The notes under the pieces are model-generated. The model worked only from the letters and a program-made list of their open reading frames with translations. It was not told where the DNA came from and did not search any database. From Paenibacillus sp. JNUCC32 (GTDB lineage: Bacteria > Bacillota > Bacilli > Paenibacillales > Paenibacillaceae), in contig NZ_CP062260.1 of assembly GCF_014863545.1 (NCBI RefSeq), positions 930,001 through 994,000 of the forward strand: DNA of 64,000 nucleotides. Direction: 5' to 3'. The position numbers were made by a program, and so were the translations under genes. Positions 8,257-16,521 of the stretch are shown here, one piece after another; the stretch's first letter is position 1; every line of letters starts with the position of its first letter.

Positions 8257-9164
8257 CTCAGAGTCGTTTACAGATAGGCATGTGGGATCAGTTTACGGAA
8301 GAGCGATGGGAACGGCTTGCGGACAAGCATATCAGCGGGATGGAAATATGCAGCTTTCTGAATCGGGAGGCGTTGGTTGAAGTCAGCGATTTTTGCCGTA
8401 ACCGGCGGATCGCGTTCGGTGTTCATGCCCCGATTCTTCGTGAAGCGGGATATCGGTTGCCACAAGTCAATGCACCCGAACCCAAGGTCTTTCGGGAAGC
8501 GCTTGAACAAATCTCGGCCGAGGTTCGGTTAGCCTCCAGTATGGGGGCAGATTATATGCTGTTTCATTATCCGTTTTATCCGGTCTTTCAGGAGCCTTTC
8601 ACGCCGTACCCGCGACTTCCTAGCCCTGAGGAGCGTTACAGTTACAGCCAATTGAGCAAAGAAAGATTTCGGGAAATGTCGAAGCGGTTATTTGAGTTTC
8701 TCTGTGAACTCCAGCTTCGCTATGGGCAGCGCATTGTGCTAGAGCATGATTTCTTTGGAGATTACGGGGATGTGCTGATCGATAGCTTTCACGCTTATCC
8801 CGACATCGGGTTTGTGCTGGATACGGCCAGGCTAGATATTACTCGCAGGGCCTTTCGAGGTTTTGACCCATACCCATTTCTTGATCGGATGGCGTCCCGG
8901 ATTTATTTGGTCCATTACAGTAACGTATGGTACGAGAAGGACAAGTTCACGCATCATCTGCCGGTGCTGCCGGAGCATGATCATGATGCGAACTATGGAG
9001 AAGCCTATGCCTATTTGCAATACGTTGCCGCCCGTAATTCACGGTTCCATGTGACGTTTGAACATAACGCAAGCCTGATCACTCGGCAGCAATTGCAGCA
9101 GATCTATGACCGGACGGCATTCATGCTTCAAGAGCAGGGAGGGCACGTACTAATTCGGCCGTAA
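8253..9164 (+). CDS. Sugar phosphate isomerase/epimerase-like TIM barrel protein
   Basis: 303 residues of the AP-endonuclease-2-like TIM barrel (PF01261). The barrel strands carry GVHAPI, YMLFHYPF, RIVLEHDFFGDYGD, GFVLDTARLDI, IYLVHYSN and HVTFEHNA, which put His and Glu/Asp ligands in the positions that bind a divalent metal in this family. Such enzymes isomerise or epimerise sugars or their phosphates, or cut C-C bonds in related compounds; the substrate here is unknown. It overlaps the DinB-like gene by 4 bp. Downstream, 96 bp separate it from amj. Confidence 0.82.
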   Translation: MTQSRLQIGMWDQFTEERWERLADKHISGMEICSFLNREALVEVSDFCRNRRIAFGVHAPILREAGYRLPQVNAPEPKVFREALEQISAEVRLASSMGADYMLFHYPFYPVFQEPFTPYPRLPSPEERYSYSQLSKERFREMSKRLFEFLCELQLRYGQRIVLEHDFFGDYGDVLIDSFHAYPDIGFVLDTARLDITRRAFRGFDPYPFLDRMASRIYLVHYSNVWYEKDKFTHHLPVLPEHDHDANYGEAYAYLQYVAARNSRFHVTFEHNASLITRQQLQQIYDRTAFMLQEQGGHVLIRP

Positions 9165-9260
9165 ACGCGATAGACATATAGGGAGAAACAGACTGCAGAT
9201 TCAATCGGTGACATGATATGGCACGACTTAGCTTGCACCTCAGGTGGGGAGGAACCCTCT

Positions 9261-10052
9261 ATGATACAGAGCTTGATCGTTGTGTTTGTCCTGACGATGA
9301 TTATTCATACGGCAGAGACGTTGTCATACTCTGCGAGATATGCCGGAGTAAAGTTGAACAAAATTGCGGTGGCGTTATCCTTGACCGGAATCATTGTGCT
9401 GGTTTCCCGGACGTCCAACCTGGTTCAAGCTCCGCTGACGGCCAAATTCGTAGATTATGCAAGAGAGGACCCTTCGTTTGACGTGCTCTCCTATTTCAGG
9501 GCGATATTGCTGGCCGCATCCATCGGAACGATTGTCGCGATCGCATTGTTTCCTACCTTCGTCAATCTGTTCAGCCGCATTATCAGTAAACTGGAGGTCG
9601 CCGGATCCATTCCGAAGCTTGTATCAAGCGTGACCATCGGTCAGCTCAAGAATACGCGGCATTACATCAGGAAGCCGAATCTGAAGTGGAGCCAGTTTCG
9701 CTACTTAGGCGTACCTAAACGGTTCATTTTGCTGAATATCGTGGTTACGGCTTTTTACACGGTAGGTGTCCTGGCATCCCTGTATGCCGCGCATCTCGTT
9801 CCCCAGTACAGCACGATGGCCTCCCAAGCATCCGGACTGATCAACGGGATGGCAACGATTATCTTAACGATATTTATCGATCCCCAGCTTGGTTTGATTA
9901 CGGACAAAGCCACCCGTAATGAGGAAGCGAGGGAACAGCTGGGCAAGGTGTATACGATGCTGATGGTTTCGCGGTTTTTCGGAACGATGCTGGCCCAGCT
10001 CGTGATTATTCCGGCGGCTTACGTCATCAGTGAGATCGTGAAATGGATATAA
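9261..10052 (+). CDS. amj: Lipid II flippase Amj
   Basis: 263 residues from ATG 9261 with GGGAGGAA 6 bases upstream; the longer frame upstream has no ribosome site. The protein is a six-helix membrane protein matching Bacillus subtilis YdaH/Amj (DUF2837): IHTAETLSYSARYAGVK near the N-terminus, VLVSRTSNLVQAP, and TIILTIFIDPQLGLITDKA. Amj moves the peptidoglycan precursor lipid II across the cytoplasmic membrane as an alternative to MurJ. In B. subtilis it is induced by envelope stress through sigma M; no clear ECF promoter was identified here. It appears to be followed in the same direction by a small membrane protein gene. Confidence 0.88.
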   Translation: MIQSLIVVFVLTMIIHTAETLSYSARYAGVKLNKIAVALSLTGIIVLVSRTSNLVQAPLTAKFVDYAREDPSFDVLSYFRAILLAASIGTIVAIALFPTFVNLFSRIISKLEVAGSIPKLVSSVTIGQLKNTRHYIRKPNLKWSQFRYLGVPKRFILLNIVVTAFYTVGVLASLYAAHLVPQYSTMASQASGLINGMATIILTIFIDPQLGLITDKATRNEEAREQLGKVYTMLMVSRFFGTMLAQLVIIPAAYVISEIVKWI

Positions 10053-10098
10053 AGACGGTGGTATTGGTTAGAAAACAAGAACGAGAGAGGAGGGGATC

Positions 10099-10395
10099 AT
10101 GATGACGCGTAAACGACTGGCGATGGAATCCGTGCTGTTTGCCGCAGCGATCTATATAGGCTATTTTGCATTTATGATGCTGCAAGGGATGGTGCTAACA
10201 AAGAGACATGCGCAGGATCTGGATCTGGCCAAGCAATATGAACGGATGGAAACCCTGCAGCCCCAGGTAACGTTTGGAATGATGGAGCGGAGCAGCGGGT
10301 GGCAAACAGCAGCAGCGATCGGAGGCTTCGTTCTATTGGGCGGCTTATATGGTTGCATAAGATGGCAATGGACCAAACGGAGATCGCAGTCATAA
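10099..10395 (+). CDS. Unrecognised small membrane protein
   Basis: 98 residues, start ATG 10099 after GAGAGGAGGGG. Two predicted membrane segments, at about residues 10-32 and 70-88, flank a hydrophilic segment with KRHAQDLDLAKQYERMETLQPQ; the tail is basic (WTKRRSQS). I do not recognise a family. It lies 46 bp after amj and ahead of a hairpin terminator, so it is probably co-transcribed with amj and may relate to the envelope. Confidence 0.6.
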   Translation: MMTRKRLAMESVLFAAAIYIGYFAFMMLQGMVLTKRHAQDLDLAKQYERMETLQPQVTFGMMERSSGWQTAAAIGGFVLLGGLYGCIRWQWTKRRSQS

Positions 10396-10415
10396 ATTTG
10401 AAGTCTTAGAGCACA

Positions 10416-10449
10416 AACCCTGTCATGGATTTTCGTCCACGGCAGGGTT
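10416..10449 (+). terminator. Hairpin terminator after the amj operon
   Basis: AACCCTGTCATGGA pairs with TCCACGGCAGGGTT with one mismatch and one wobble, loop TTTTCG, followed by a loose T tract (ATTTATTT). Confidence 0.7.
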
Positions 10450-10509
10450 ATTTATTTCGTTCCATGGATCGCCGTCTAGAGGCGCTCAATCGCCCAATAT
10501 ATCGGATGA

Positions 10510-10528
10510 TTGGATGACCCAATTATCC
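10510..10528. promoter_or_regulatory. Operator copy 1 of the GntR/FadR-type regulator
   Basis: TTGGATGACCCAATTATCC, first of three near-identical 19-mers (consensus TTGGATnAnCCAATTATCC) around the regulator gene. The core ATTGG...CCAAT is palindromic. It lies about 80 bp upstream of the regulator's -35 box. Confidence 0.6.
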
Positions 10529-10570
10529 GGTTTCCACTGCCTTATAGGTCAAAACTACCGTAATTTTATC

Positions 10571-10586
10571 GATGAAAGCGCTATTT
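10571..10586. promoter_or_regulatory. cre-like site before the regulator promoter
   Basis: ATGAAAGCGCTATTTT has the cre core TGAAAGCGCT but misses the terminal CA of the consensus (two mismatches). It lies 5 bp upstream of the -35 box, where CcpA could block the promoter. Confidence 0.4.
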
Positions 10587-10591
10587 TTATG

Positions 10592-10620
10592 CTTGACAGC
10601 CTATTCAGATGCGTTTATGC
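10592..10620 (+). promoter_or_regulatory. Sigma A promoter of the GntR/FadR-type regulator gene
   Basis: TTGACA (10592-10597), a 17-bp spacer and TATGCT (10615-10620). Operator copy 2 (10636-10654) begins 15 bp after the -10 box and so covers the early transcribed region, a layout for autorepression. Confidence 0.75.
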
Positions 10621-10635
10621 TAAACGTGCGGTTAA

Positions 10636-10654
10636 TTGGATCACCCAATTATCG
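10636..10654. promoter_or_regulatory. Operator copy 2 of the GntR/FadR-type regulator
   Basis: TTGGATCACCCAATTATCG, differing from copy 1 at two positions. It lies just downstream of the promoter at 10592-10620. Confidence 0.65.
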
Positions 10655-10686
10655 TTTGCGCAAGTAGGGATAGAGAGGGTAGTCAT

Positions 10687-11385
10687 ATGACCATTAAGAA
10701 GATTAAATATCATCGGGTGTACGAGGATGTTATCGAACAGATCAAGAATCTGATTCTGGAAGGGAATCTGGCTCCGGGTGATGTCCTGCCGACAGAACGG
10801 GAGTTGGCCCAGTCCTTCGGCATTAGCCGCGGAACGTTGCGGGAAGCCTTTCGTATTCTGGAGCGCGAAGGATTGATTGAAGCCAGACCGGGCGGCGGAC
10901 GTTTCCTGAGCAAGGCCCTGGACGTTGCCGAGGATCGCAGCCGAATTCTGGACAACATTGAACGCGCTACCATCATCGAGTTGTTAGAGGCGCGTGAATT
11001 GTTCGAGACGGGAATCGTGGAGCTGGCGGCGAAGCGGGCAACCGATGAAGATATCGCCGAGATTGAGGCAGCCTTCGCAACGTGGGGGGAGATCGATCAG
11101 AACGCGGAGGATCGCTCGAAGCCGGATCAGGCATTTCACCTGTCGATCGCCAAAGCCACGCATAACGTGGTCCTCGTCAATATGATTGAACTGCATATGG
11201 ATTTGCTTCAGCGGACGCTGAGCAAAACAGCGCAGATTCCGGGGCGAAAGAGCGAGGTCTACGAAGAACATTTACTTATTATGCAAGCCATTAAGGAACG
11301 GGATCCGGTAAAAGCGAAGCTGGCTTTGCTGAACCATCTTAGCCGGGTCAAAGAAAACATACAGAAAAACCACATTCATGTTTAA
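10687..11385 (+). CDS. FadR-subfamily GntR transcriptional regulator
   Basis: 232 residues from ATG 10687, GAGGG 7 bases upstream. The N-terminal winged helix shows the GntR signature: VYEDVIEQIKNLILEGNLAPGD, LPTERELAQSFGISRGTLREAFRILEREG and the wing RPGGGRF. The C-terminal FCD domain (about residues 85-225) has the helical pattern with metal-ligand candidates in PDQAFHLSIAKATHN, EEHLLIMQAI and LLNHLSR. FCD regulators usually sense organic acids or sugar acids through a bound metal. Three copies of one operator-like 19-mer surround the gene, so it probably represses itself and the AtuA-to-ribokinase operon that follows. This suggests the operon's inducer is an acid or an acidic sugar, which is inference. 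Confidence 0.9.
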   Translation: MTIKKIKYHRVYEDVIEQIKNLILEGNLAPGDVLPTERELAQSFGISRGTLREAFRILEREGLIEARPGGGRFLSKALDVAEDRSRILDNIERATIIELLEARELFETGIVELAAKRATDEDIAEIEAAFATWGEIDQNAEDRSKPDQAFHLSIAKATHNVVLVNMIELHMDLLQRTLSKTAQIPGRKSEVYEEHLLIMQAIKERDPVKAKLALLNHLSRVKENIQKNHIHV

Positions 11386-11408
11386 GAGGGGGAAAATGCA
11401 CCCCTTTT
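11384..11408 (+). terminator. Short hairpin between regulator and operon
   Basis: AAGAGGGG and CCCCTTTT form an 8-bp stem (one wobble) starting in the regulator's stop codon and ending in four T. A weak terminator that would partly insulate the regulator from the operon. Confidence 0.45.
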
Positions 11409-11416
11409 AGCACAAA

Positions 11417-11435
11417 TTGGATAATCCAATTATCC
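11417..11435. promoter_or_regulatory. Operator copy 3, upstream of the AtuA operon
   Basis: TTGGATAATCCAATTATCC fits the same 19-mer and is also a perfect TTGGATAA/TTATCCAA inverted repeat in its extended form. It contains a possible -10 box (GATAAT), as expected if the regulator blocks a second promoter for the operon. Confidence 0.6.
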
Positions 11436-11475
11436 AATGGTCATGGGTGAATATGTGGGTAGAGAGGGACTGCAG

Positions 11476-12825
11476 ATGAATACAGACATTCGAATTCTAT
11501 CACCCTGCGGCATGCTGGGATATGGCTTTCCTGAACAATCCTTTATGAACGGACTGGAGTTTGAACTGCACGGCATCGTCGTGGATGCAGGATCTACGGA
11601 TGGCGGACCGCATAAGCTGGGCGCCGGCGTATCGATCGTCAGCAAGCGCGCGGTTAAGAAAGACCTGGACATCATGATCACCCAGGGCGTGCCTCGGAAA
11701 ATTCCGATTATCATCGGATCGGCCGGCGGCTCGGGAGCAAGGACCCATGTGAACTGGACGCTGGATATCATTGATGAGATTTTGGATGAGCGGGGTCTTC
11801 AGGCCAAGGTGTCCGTTATCTGGGCGGATTTTACGCAGGAGGAAATCCATTTGGCAAGCGAAGAAGGGAGAATCAAGGGACTGAGCCCGAACATTCCGCC
11901 ACTGACCCGCGAGCGGATTGATTCCACGAACAGCATCGTTGCTCAGATGGGACACGAGCCTATTGTGGAAGCGCTTAAACAAGGCGGGGACATTATCGTA
12001 TGCGGCCGGGCTTATGATCCGTCTCCATTCGCGGCGATCGGGATCTATCATGGCAAGGACCCTGGGCTTTCCTATCATCTGGGCAAAATACTGGAATGCG
12101 GCGCACTGTGCGCCGAACCTGGCACAACCAAGGACAGCATTCTTGGCACGATAAGCGATGATTCGTTTACCGTTCAATCGCTTAACCCGAACCGGACGTG
12201 CAGCCCGACCAGCGTTGCCGCCCATACCTTCTATGAGAAGGAACATCCGTATATTCTGCATGGTCCCGGATTCACGCTTGATTTGGAGAACTGCCGATTC
12301 GAGGAAGTGGAAAAAGGCGTCGTTCGCGTGACGGGCAGCCGATTCCTTCCGGCGGAGAAATATTTCATCAAGCTGGAAGGCGCAAGACGCGTCGCGTATC
12401 GGACCTTTGTGGTCGCAGGGATCCGGGACCCGATCCTGATCGGGAAGCTGGAAGAGGTTGAAGAATATGTGCGCAACCAGGCGCGGGAATATTACCGGGA
12501 AATTCCGGAATCGGATTATCGGATTCAATTCTACAACTACGGCAAGAACGGCGTTCTCGGAAGCAAGGAGCCCGAGCCGTTCGACGGGCACGAGATCGGC
12601 GTCATGTTCGAAGTGGTGGCCAAAACGCAGGAGTTGGCAAACAGCATTTGCGCAACGGTGCGATCCACCTTCCTGCACTATGGCTACGAAGGCCGGAAAT
12701 CAACGGCGGGCAATCTCGCTTTTCCATTCGCGCCAAGCGACATCGAGTTCGGTCCTGTGTATGAATTCTCCGTCTACCACCTGATGGAAATGAAAAATAA
12801 TGCTTTTCGTATAGAGCATCGATAA
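11476..12825 (+). CDS. AtuA family protein (DUF1446)
   Basis: 449 residues from ATG 11476 (GAGAGGG 7 bases upstream). The blocks SPCGMLGYGFPEQSF, VDAGSTDGGPHKLGAG, IIGSAGGSGARTHV, GGDIIVCGRAYDPSPFA, HLGKILECGALCAEPGTTKDS and YNYGKNGVLG are those of the AtuA/DUF1446 family, named after acyclic terpene utilisation in Pseudomonas, where its reaction is not established. Family members commonly pair with DUF4387, as here with the next gene 13 bp away, and likely form one two-part enzyme. In this operon the neighbours are a sugar importer, ADP-ribosylglycohydrolase-family enzymes and ribokinase, so terpene degradation is unlikely; a role on a sugar-derived or nucleotide-derived acid is inferred. 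Confidence 0.85.
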   Translation: MNTDIRILSPCGMLGYGFPEQSFMNGLEFELHGIVVDAGSTDGGPHKLGAGVSIVSKRAVKKDLDIMITQGVPRKIPIIIGSAGGSGARTHVNWTLDIIDEILDERGLQAKVSVIWADFTQEEIHLASEEGRIKGLSPNIPPLTRERIDSTNSIVAQMGHEPIVEALKQGGDIIVCGRAYDPSPFAAIGIYHGKDPGLSYHLGKILECGALCAEPGTTKDSILGTISDDSFTVQSLNPNRTCSPTSVAAHTFYEKEHPYILHGPGFTLDLENCRFEEVEKGVVRVTGSRFLPAEKYFIKLEGARRVAYRTFVVAGIRDPILIGKLEEVEEYVRNQAREYYREIPESDYRIQFYNYGKNGVLGSKEPEPFDGHEIGVMFEVVAKTQELANSICATVRSTFLHYGYEGRKSTAGNLAFPFAPSDIEFGPVYEFSVYHLMEMKNNAFRIEHR

Positions 12826-12838
12826 GGAGGATCAAACC

Positions 12839-13165
12839 ATGACTCAACTCGGCGATTTGGCGAAGGTGCTGCGAAGCAAAAACTCGGGCCCCTTCGAAAT
12901 TACATTAGACGTGTTGTTTGATTCCAAGGAGCAATATGACAGAGTGAAACAGTCCGGCATCATATCGAAACGGACCATATGCGAGCTGTATCAGATACGG
13001 GAGGAGCAGATTCATCATCTGGTGTTTTTCGACCAGGCGCTGGGTTTCAAGATCACGATGTCGCGGGACATATCGTCGGGCAGCGTCGGCGACCGCGACG
13101 TGTATGGTGCCCAGCAGCATGCTCCCCTCATGAAGTTATCCATCGAACATGGGGAGGAGGGGTAA
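12839..13165 (+). CDS. DUF4387 family protein (AtuA partner)
   Basis: 108 residues, start ATG 12839 with AAGGAGG 9 bases upstream. Recognised by LAKVLRSKNSGPFEITLDVLF near the N-terminus and GSVGDRDVYGAQQHAPLMKL near the C-terminus, the two conserved blocks of DUF4387. In many bacteria and some eukaryotic fusions this small domain accompanies the DUF1446/AtuA protein, so it is best regarded as the small subunit or accessory domain of the preceding product. No catalytic residues can be assigned. The ABC permease begins 3 bp after its stop. Confidence 0.83.
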   Translation: MTQLGDLAKVLRSKNSGPFEITLDVLFDSKEQYDRVKQSGIISKRTICELYQIREEQIHHLVFFDQALGFKITMSRDISSGSVGDRDVYGAQQHAPLMKLSIEHGEEG

Positions 13166-13168
13166 GCC

Positions 13169-14062
13169 ATGAAGGTGTTAAAACGCTTAAGGCAGGATTG
13201 GGTATTATACGCGATGCTGTCGCTGCCTCTGCTCTACTTTTTTGTTTTTCACATCATTCCGCTGTACGGCATGAAACTCGCCTTTCAGGATTACCGGATT
13301 CTCGGGGATCATGTGTGGGTCGGGTGGAAGCACTTCAAGACGTTGTTCAGCTCCCCCGCCTTCACGAGCGTGCTGCAGAATACCATCATCATCAGTTTGA
13401 TGAAAATCGTATTCGTGTTCCCGATTCCGATCATGCTGTCGCTTCTGATTAATGAAGTTCGGAGCTCGAAATACCGCAAATATGTGCAATCCGTGGTTTA
13501 TCTGCCGCATTTCTTGTCTTGGGTCGTGATTGCCGGGATCTGGATTAGTCTCTTGAACCCAGCCGAAGGCGGAGTCAATCTGATTGCGAATTTCTTCCAA
13601 CTGCCATCCGTGGATTACATGACCAGCAAGGAACATATCCGTTGGGTGCTCATATTCTCCGAAATCTGGCGAAGCGCGGGTTGGGATTCGATCATTTATC
13701 TGGCAGCCATCATGAAGATCAGCCCAGGATTGTATGAAGCAGCCAAGATCGACGGGGCGACCCGGCTGCAGCAGATGAGGTACATCACGCTTCCTCATTT
13801 ATACAGCACAGTTGTAACCGTCTTCATTCTGAATCTGGGCTTCTTCATGAATGCTGGTTTCGATCAGGTGTTTAACTTTATGAACGATTCCATCATCAGC
13901 GTGGTCGATATTCTGGACACGTATGTGTACCGGATCGGTATCGGAAACGGGCAGTTTGCTTATGCAACCGCAGCGAGCCTGTTCAAGGGCGTGATCGGCA
14001 TCATTCTCATCCTGGGCACGCATTTCATATCGAAGCGCTTCTCGGGCAAGGGCGTCTGGTAA
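13169..14062 (+). CDS. Sugar ABC transporter permease, LplB-like
   Basis: 297 residues with six membrane helices and the EAA loop YEAAKIDGATRLQQMRYITLPHL (residues around 190-212) that contacts the ATPase. The N-terminus VLYAMLSLPLLYFFVFHIIPLYG and the early FQDYRILG motif are typical of the LplB/YteP subfamily, which imports complex or modified sugars in Paenibacillus. It pairs with the LplC-like permease 14 bp downstream and the binding protein after that. No ATP-binding subunit is in the operon; such importers usually share the MsmX/UgpC ATPase encoded elsewhere. Confidence 0.92.
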   Translation: MKVLKRLRQDWVLYAMLSLPLLYFFVFHIIPLYGMKLAFQDYRILGDHVWVGWKHFKTLFSSPAFTSVLQNTIIISLMKIVFVFPIPIMLSLLINEVRSSKYRKYVQSVVYLPHFLSWVVIAGIWISLLNPAEGGVNLIANFFQLPSVDYMTSKEHIRWVLIFSEIWRSAGWDSIIYLAAIMKISPGLYEAAKIDGATRLQQMRYITLPHLYSTVVTVFILNLGFFMNAGFDQVFNFMNDSIISVVDILDTYVYRIGIGNGQFAYATAASLFKGVIGIILILGTHFISKRFSGKGVW

Positions 14063-14076
14063 AGGAGGGATTTACG

Positions 14077-14949
14077 ATGAGACGGCTTGAAATTTCCAAA
14101 ATCGTCATTTATCTGATGTTGTTTGTATTTACGCTCATGGTCTTGGTTCCTCTCCTGAATCTGCTGGCGCTGTCTCTGACCGACCCCGGCAAAGCCCATC
14201 TGATGGGCGGTCTGGACATCATACCGAAGGGATTCTCAACGATCAACTACCAGCTGCTGTTGTCCAATCCCTTGATCACGGGCAGCATTCTGAATTCGGT
14301 ATGGATTACCGTGGCAGGCACATTCCTGAATCTGCTGCTGACCTCCATGGCAGCGTACGTGCTGGCCAGAACCGAGTTTATCGGGAAAAAGGTCGTGTTG
14401 TTTTTCTTAATCGTCATTATGGTATTCGAGCCGGGCATGATTCCCGAATACCTGCTCGTGAAGGATCTCGGACTGATGAATACGTTAACTTCGCTGATCC
14501 TGTACAAAGCGATCAACGTATACTATCTCTTTATTCTCATGCGGTTCATTCAGGACATCCCGGAGGAGATTCTGGAGGCATCCCGAATCGACGGCGCAGG
14601 CCATTTCCGCTTGTACAGCCGCATCATCCTGCCGCTCTCCAAACCGGGGCTGGCAACCTTGGGCTTGTTCTACGGGGTGTATCACTGGAATGAATATTTC
14701 CGGGCGACGCTCTATATTTCGGACCCGACCAAATGGCCGCTGCAGGTCGTGCTCAGGCAGTTTGTTGTCCGTAAGGACAATACGTCCCTGATCGGGAACC
14801 AGAACATGTTCGACAGCTCGATCAATTTTGATTTCGCTTCCCTGCAGGCAGGTACGATCATGATCGCGATTGTGCCGCTGTTATTCCTATATCCGTTCAT
14901 TTTGAAATATTACGCCAAAGGCGAACTGGAGGGCGGAGTCAAGGATTAA
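14077..14949 (+). CDS. Sugar ABC transporter permease, LplC-like
   Basis: 290 residues, six membrane helices, EAA loop ILEASRIDGAGHFRLYSRIILPLSKPG in pieces near residues 165-190, and the MalG-like N-terminus KIVIYLMLFVFTLMVLVPLLNLLALS. Start ATG 14077 follows AAGGAGGG. It forms a heterodimeric channel with the LplB-like protein. The C-terminal YPFILKYYAKGELEGGVKD is characteristic of the LplC/YtcP subfamily. Confidence 0.92.
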   Translation: MRRLEISKIVIYLMLFVFTLMVLVPLLNLLALSLTDPGKAHLMGGLDIIPKGFSTINYQLLLSNPLITGSILNSVWITVAGTFLNLLLTSMAAYVLARTEFIGKKVVLFFLIVIMVFEPGMIPEYLLVKDLGLMNTLTSLILYKAINVYYLFILMRFIQDIPEEILEASRIDGAGHFRLYSRIILPLSKPGLATLGLFYGVYHWNEYFRATLYISDPTKWPLQVVLRQFVVRKDNTSLIGNQNMFDSSINFDFASLQAGTIMIAIVPLLFLYPFILKYYAKGELEGGVKD

Positions 14950-15008
14950 GCTAAGGAAGGCAGCTTAACTTAAGGCATGAATGTTCAAATTCAAAAAAGG
15001 GGAGAAAG

Positions 15009-16508
15009 ATGAACATGAAAAAATTAAGCCTGTTATTAATCGTTGCCATGCTGGTTATGGTCATGTCGGCATGTACATCGAATTCGAAGACGCCGGGAGC
15101 GGGCCAGACCGAGCCCGGGACCGCGCAGCCTGAAGGAAGCGGTGATCCGGTTACGCTGAAGATCGTGTACAAGGATGAAGGAACGGCGAATCCCGTTTCC
15201 GTTAAATTCTTCGAGACCTTGGAGAAATCCCTGGCCGAAGACGAAGGCTTAAACGTGAAATTCGAGCTAGTGGATCTGGCACAGGGCAGTTATGCCGAGA
15301 ACCTGAATCTGCTGCTGTTGGGCGGAACCATTCCGGATATTATCTACTTCCAAGGCGGCGACCAGCAAATTGCCGAACAAGGCCTGCTGGAGGATCTGAC
15401 GCCTTACATTGAAAAATCCACTTACATTAAAGATATCATCGAGCCGCATAACCAAACGCGGATGGCAAGCTATCCGTATCTGCTGTGGATCAAACCGCTC
15501 GCACCGAAGACACCGGTCATCCGGGCCGACTGGTTTAATGCCATGGATAGCTCCAAGGCCTTGATGGAGAATCCGACCGTCGACAATTATTACGCCTTCT
15601 TTAAGGAATTGGTGGAGAAGAAGCCGGGTGAAGGCAAGCCGAGCTACGCGCTGACGGCAGCAGGCGATATTGCCGAGATCAATTTCATTTTCAATACGGC
15701 TTTCGGTTTGGATACGACTTGGCTTAAGAAGGAAGACGGCACTTATGAGTACTCCAAGGTTTCCCAGAATGAAAAAGAAAAGCTGACGTTCTACAACAAG
15801 CTCTACAAGGAAGGGCTGCTGGACCCGCAATTCATTACGAAGCAGTGGGATACCAAGGAAGATGCCTTCTATAAAGGGGAAGCTGCCGTTATTACGGGCA
15901 CAGCCGGCAAAATCATCGATTTGTATGACGGAAGAATGCAGGAGCTTGGCGGAGAAGACGCTAACCTGATCGTGCTGCCGCCTGCCAAGGGTGAAGCTCA
16001 AGGCTTCGGGGCAACCGATGTAACGAAGGAATCCAGAGGACTTGCGATCTCTTCCCAGTCACCGCATAAAGACGTGGCGTTCAAGGTCTTTGATTACCTT
16101 GCAAGTCCGAAGGGGCAAATGCTGGACCGTCTCGGTTTCGAAGACGAGCATTATAAAGTCGTTGACGGCGAGATCGAGCTGAACGAGAAATATTACAGCG
16201 AATGGTATGCGCGTTTCTGGGAGCCGACCGAGATCAAATCCGAAACGCCTTTGAAAACGCCGCTATTGGGTGAGCCTGGAACCGAATCGTTGAAAATGGC
16301 TGGCGATTTCTACACGGAAGACAATAATTTCATCATCCCTGAGCAATTCATTGCGAACTGGGATGCGATGAACAATCTGTACAAGGAATATTCGACGGAC
16401 TTTATTACAGGCAAGAAGGATTTGTCCCAATTCGACCAATTCGTTGAAGCCTGGAATGCTGCAGGTGGAGCAGAGATAACGAAATACGCCAACGAAAACA
16501 TCAAGTAA
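15009..16508 (+). CDS. LplA-like sugar-binding lipoprotein of the ABC importer
   Basis: 499 residues; signal peptide ending MVMSAC with lipidated Cys22, then a Ser/Gly/Pro-rich linker and a family 1 solute-binding fold (GTIPDIIYFQGGDQQIAEQG, LYDGRMQELGG, KDVAFKVFDYLASPKGQ). It captures the transported substrate outside the cell and delivers it to the two permeases upstream. The 59-bp gap before it is longer than others in the operon. The substrate is not known; the two ADP-ribosylglycohydrolase-family genes and ribokinase that follow suggest a ribosyl compound. Confidence 0.92.
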   Translation: MNMKKLSLLLIVAMLVMVMSACTSNSKTPGAGQTEPGTAQPEGSGDPVTLKIVYKDEGTANPVSVKFFETLEKSLAEDEGLNVKFELVDLAQGSYAENLNLLLLGGTIPDIIYFQGGDQQIAEQGLLEDLTPYIEKSTYIKDIIEPHNQTRMASYPYLLWIKPLAPKTPVIRADWFNAMDSSKALMENPTVDNYYAFFKELVEKKPGEGKPSYALTAAGDIAEINFIFNTAFGLDTTWLKKEDGTYEYSKVSQNEKEKLTFYNKLYKEGLLDPQFITKQWDTKEDAFYKGEAAVITGTAGKIIDLYDGRMQELGGEDANLIVLPPAKGEAQGFGATDVTKESRGLAISSQSPHKDVAFKVFDYLASPKGQMLDRLGFEDEHYKVVDGEIELNEKYYSEWYARFWEPTEIKSETPLKTPLLGEPGTESLKMAGDFYTEDNNFIIPEQFIANWDAMNNLYKEYSTDFITGKKDLSQFDQFVEAWNAAGGAEITKYANENIK

Positions 16509-16521
16509 GGAGCCTATAACT

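Noticed and set aside
11500..12678. 392-codon open frame on the minus strand opposite the AtuA gene
   Set aside because: It mirrors a real gene with clear family motifs on the plus strand, has no family motifs of its own and no ribosome site; long antisense frames are common in GC-rich third-position DNA. The same holds for 18316-19317, 33832-34596, 43605-44390 and 56989-58368.
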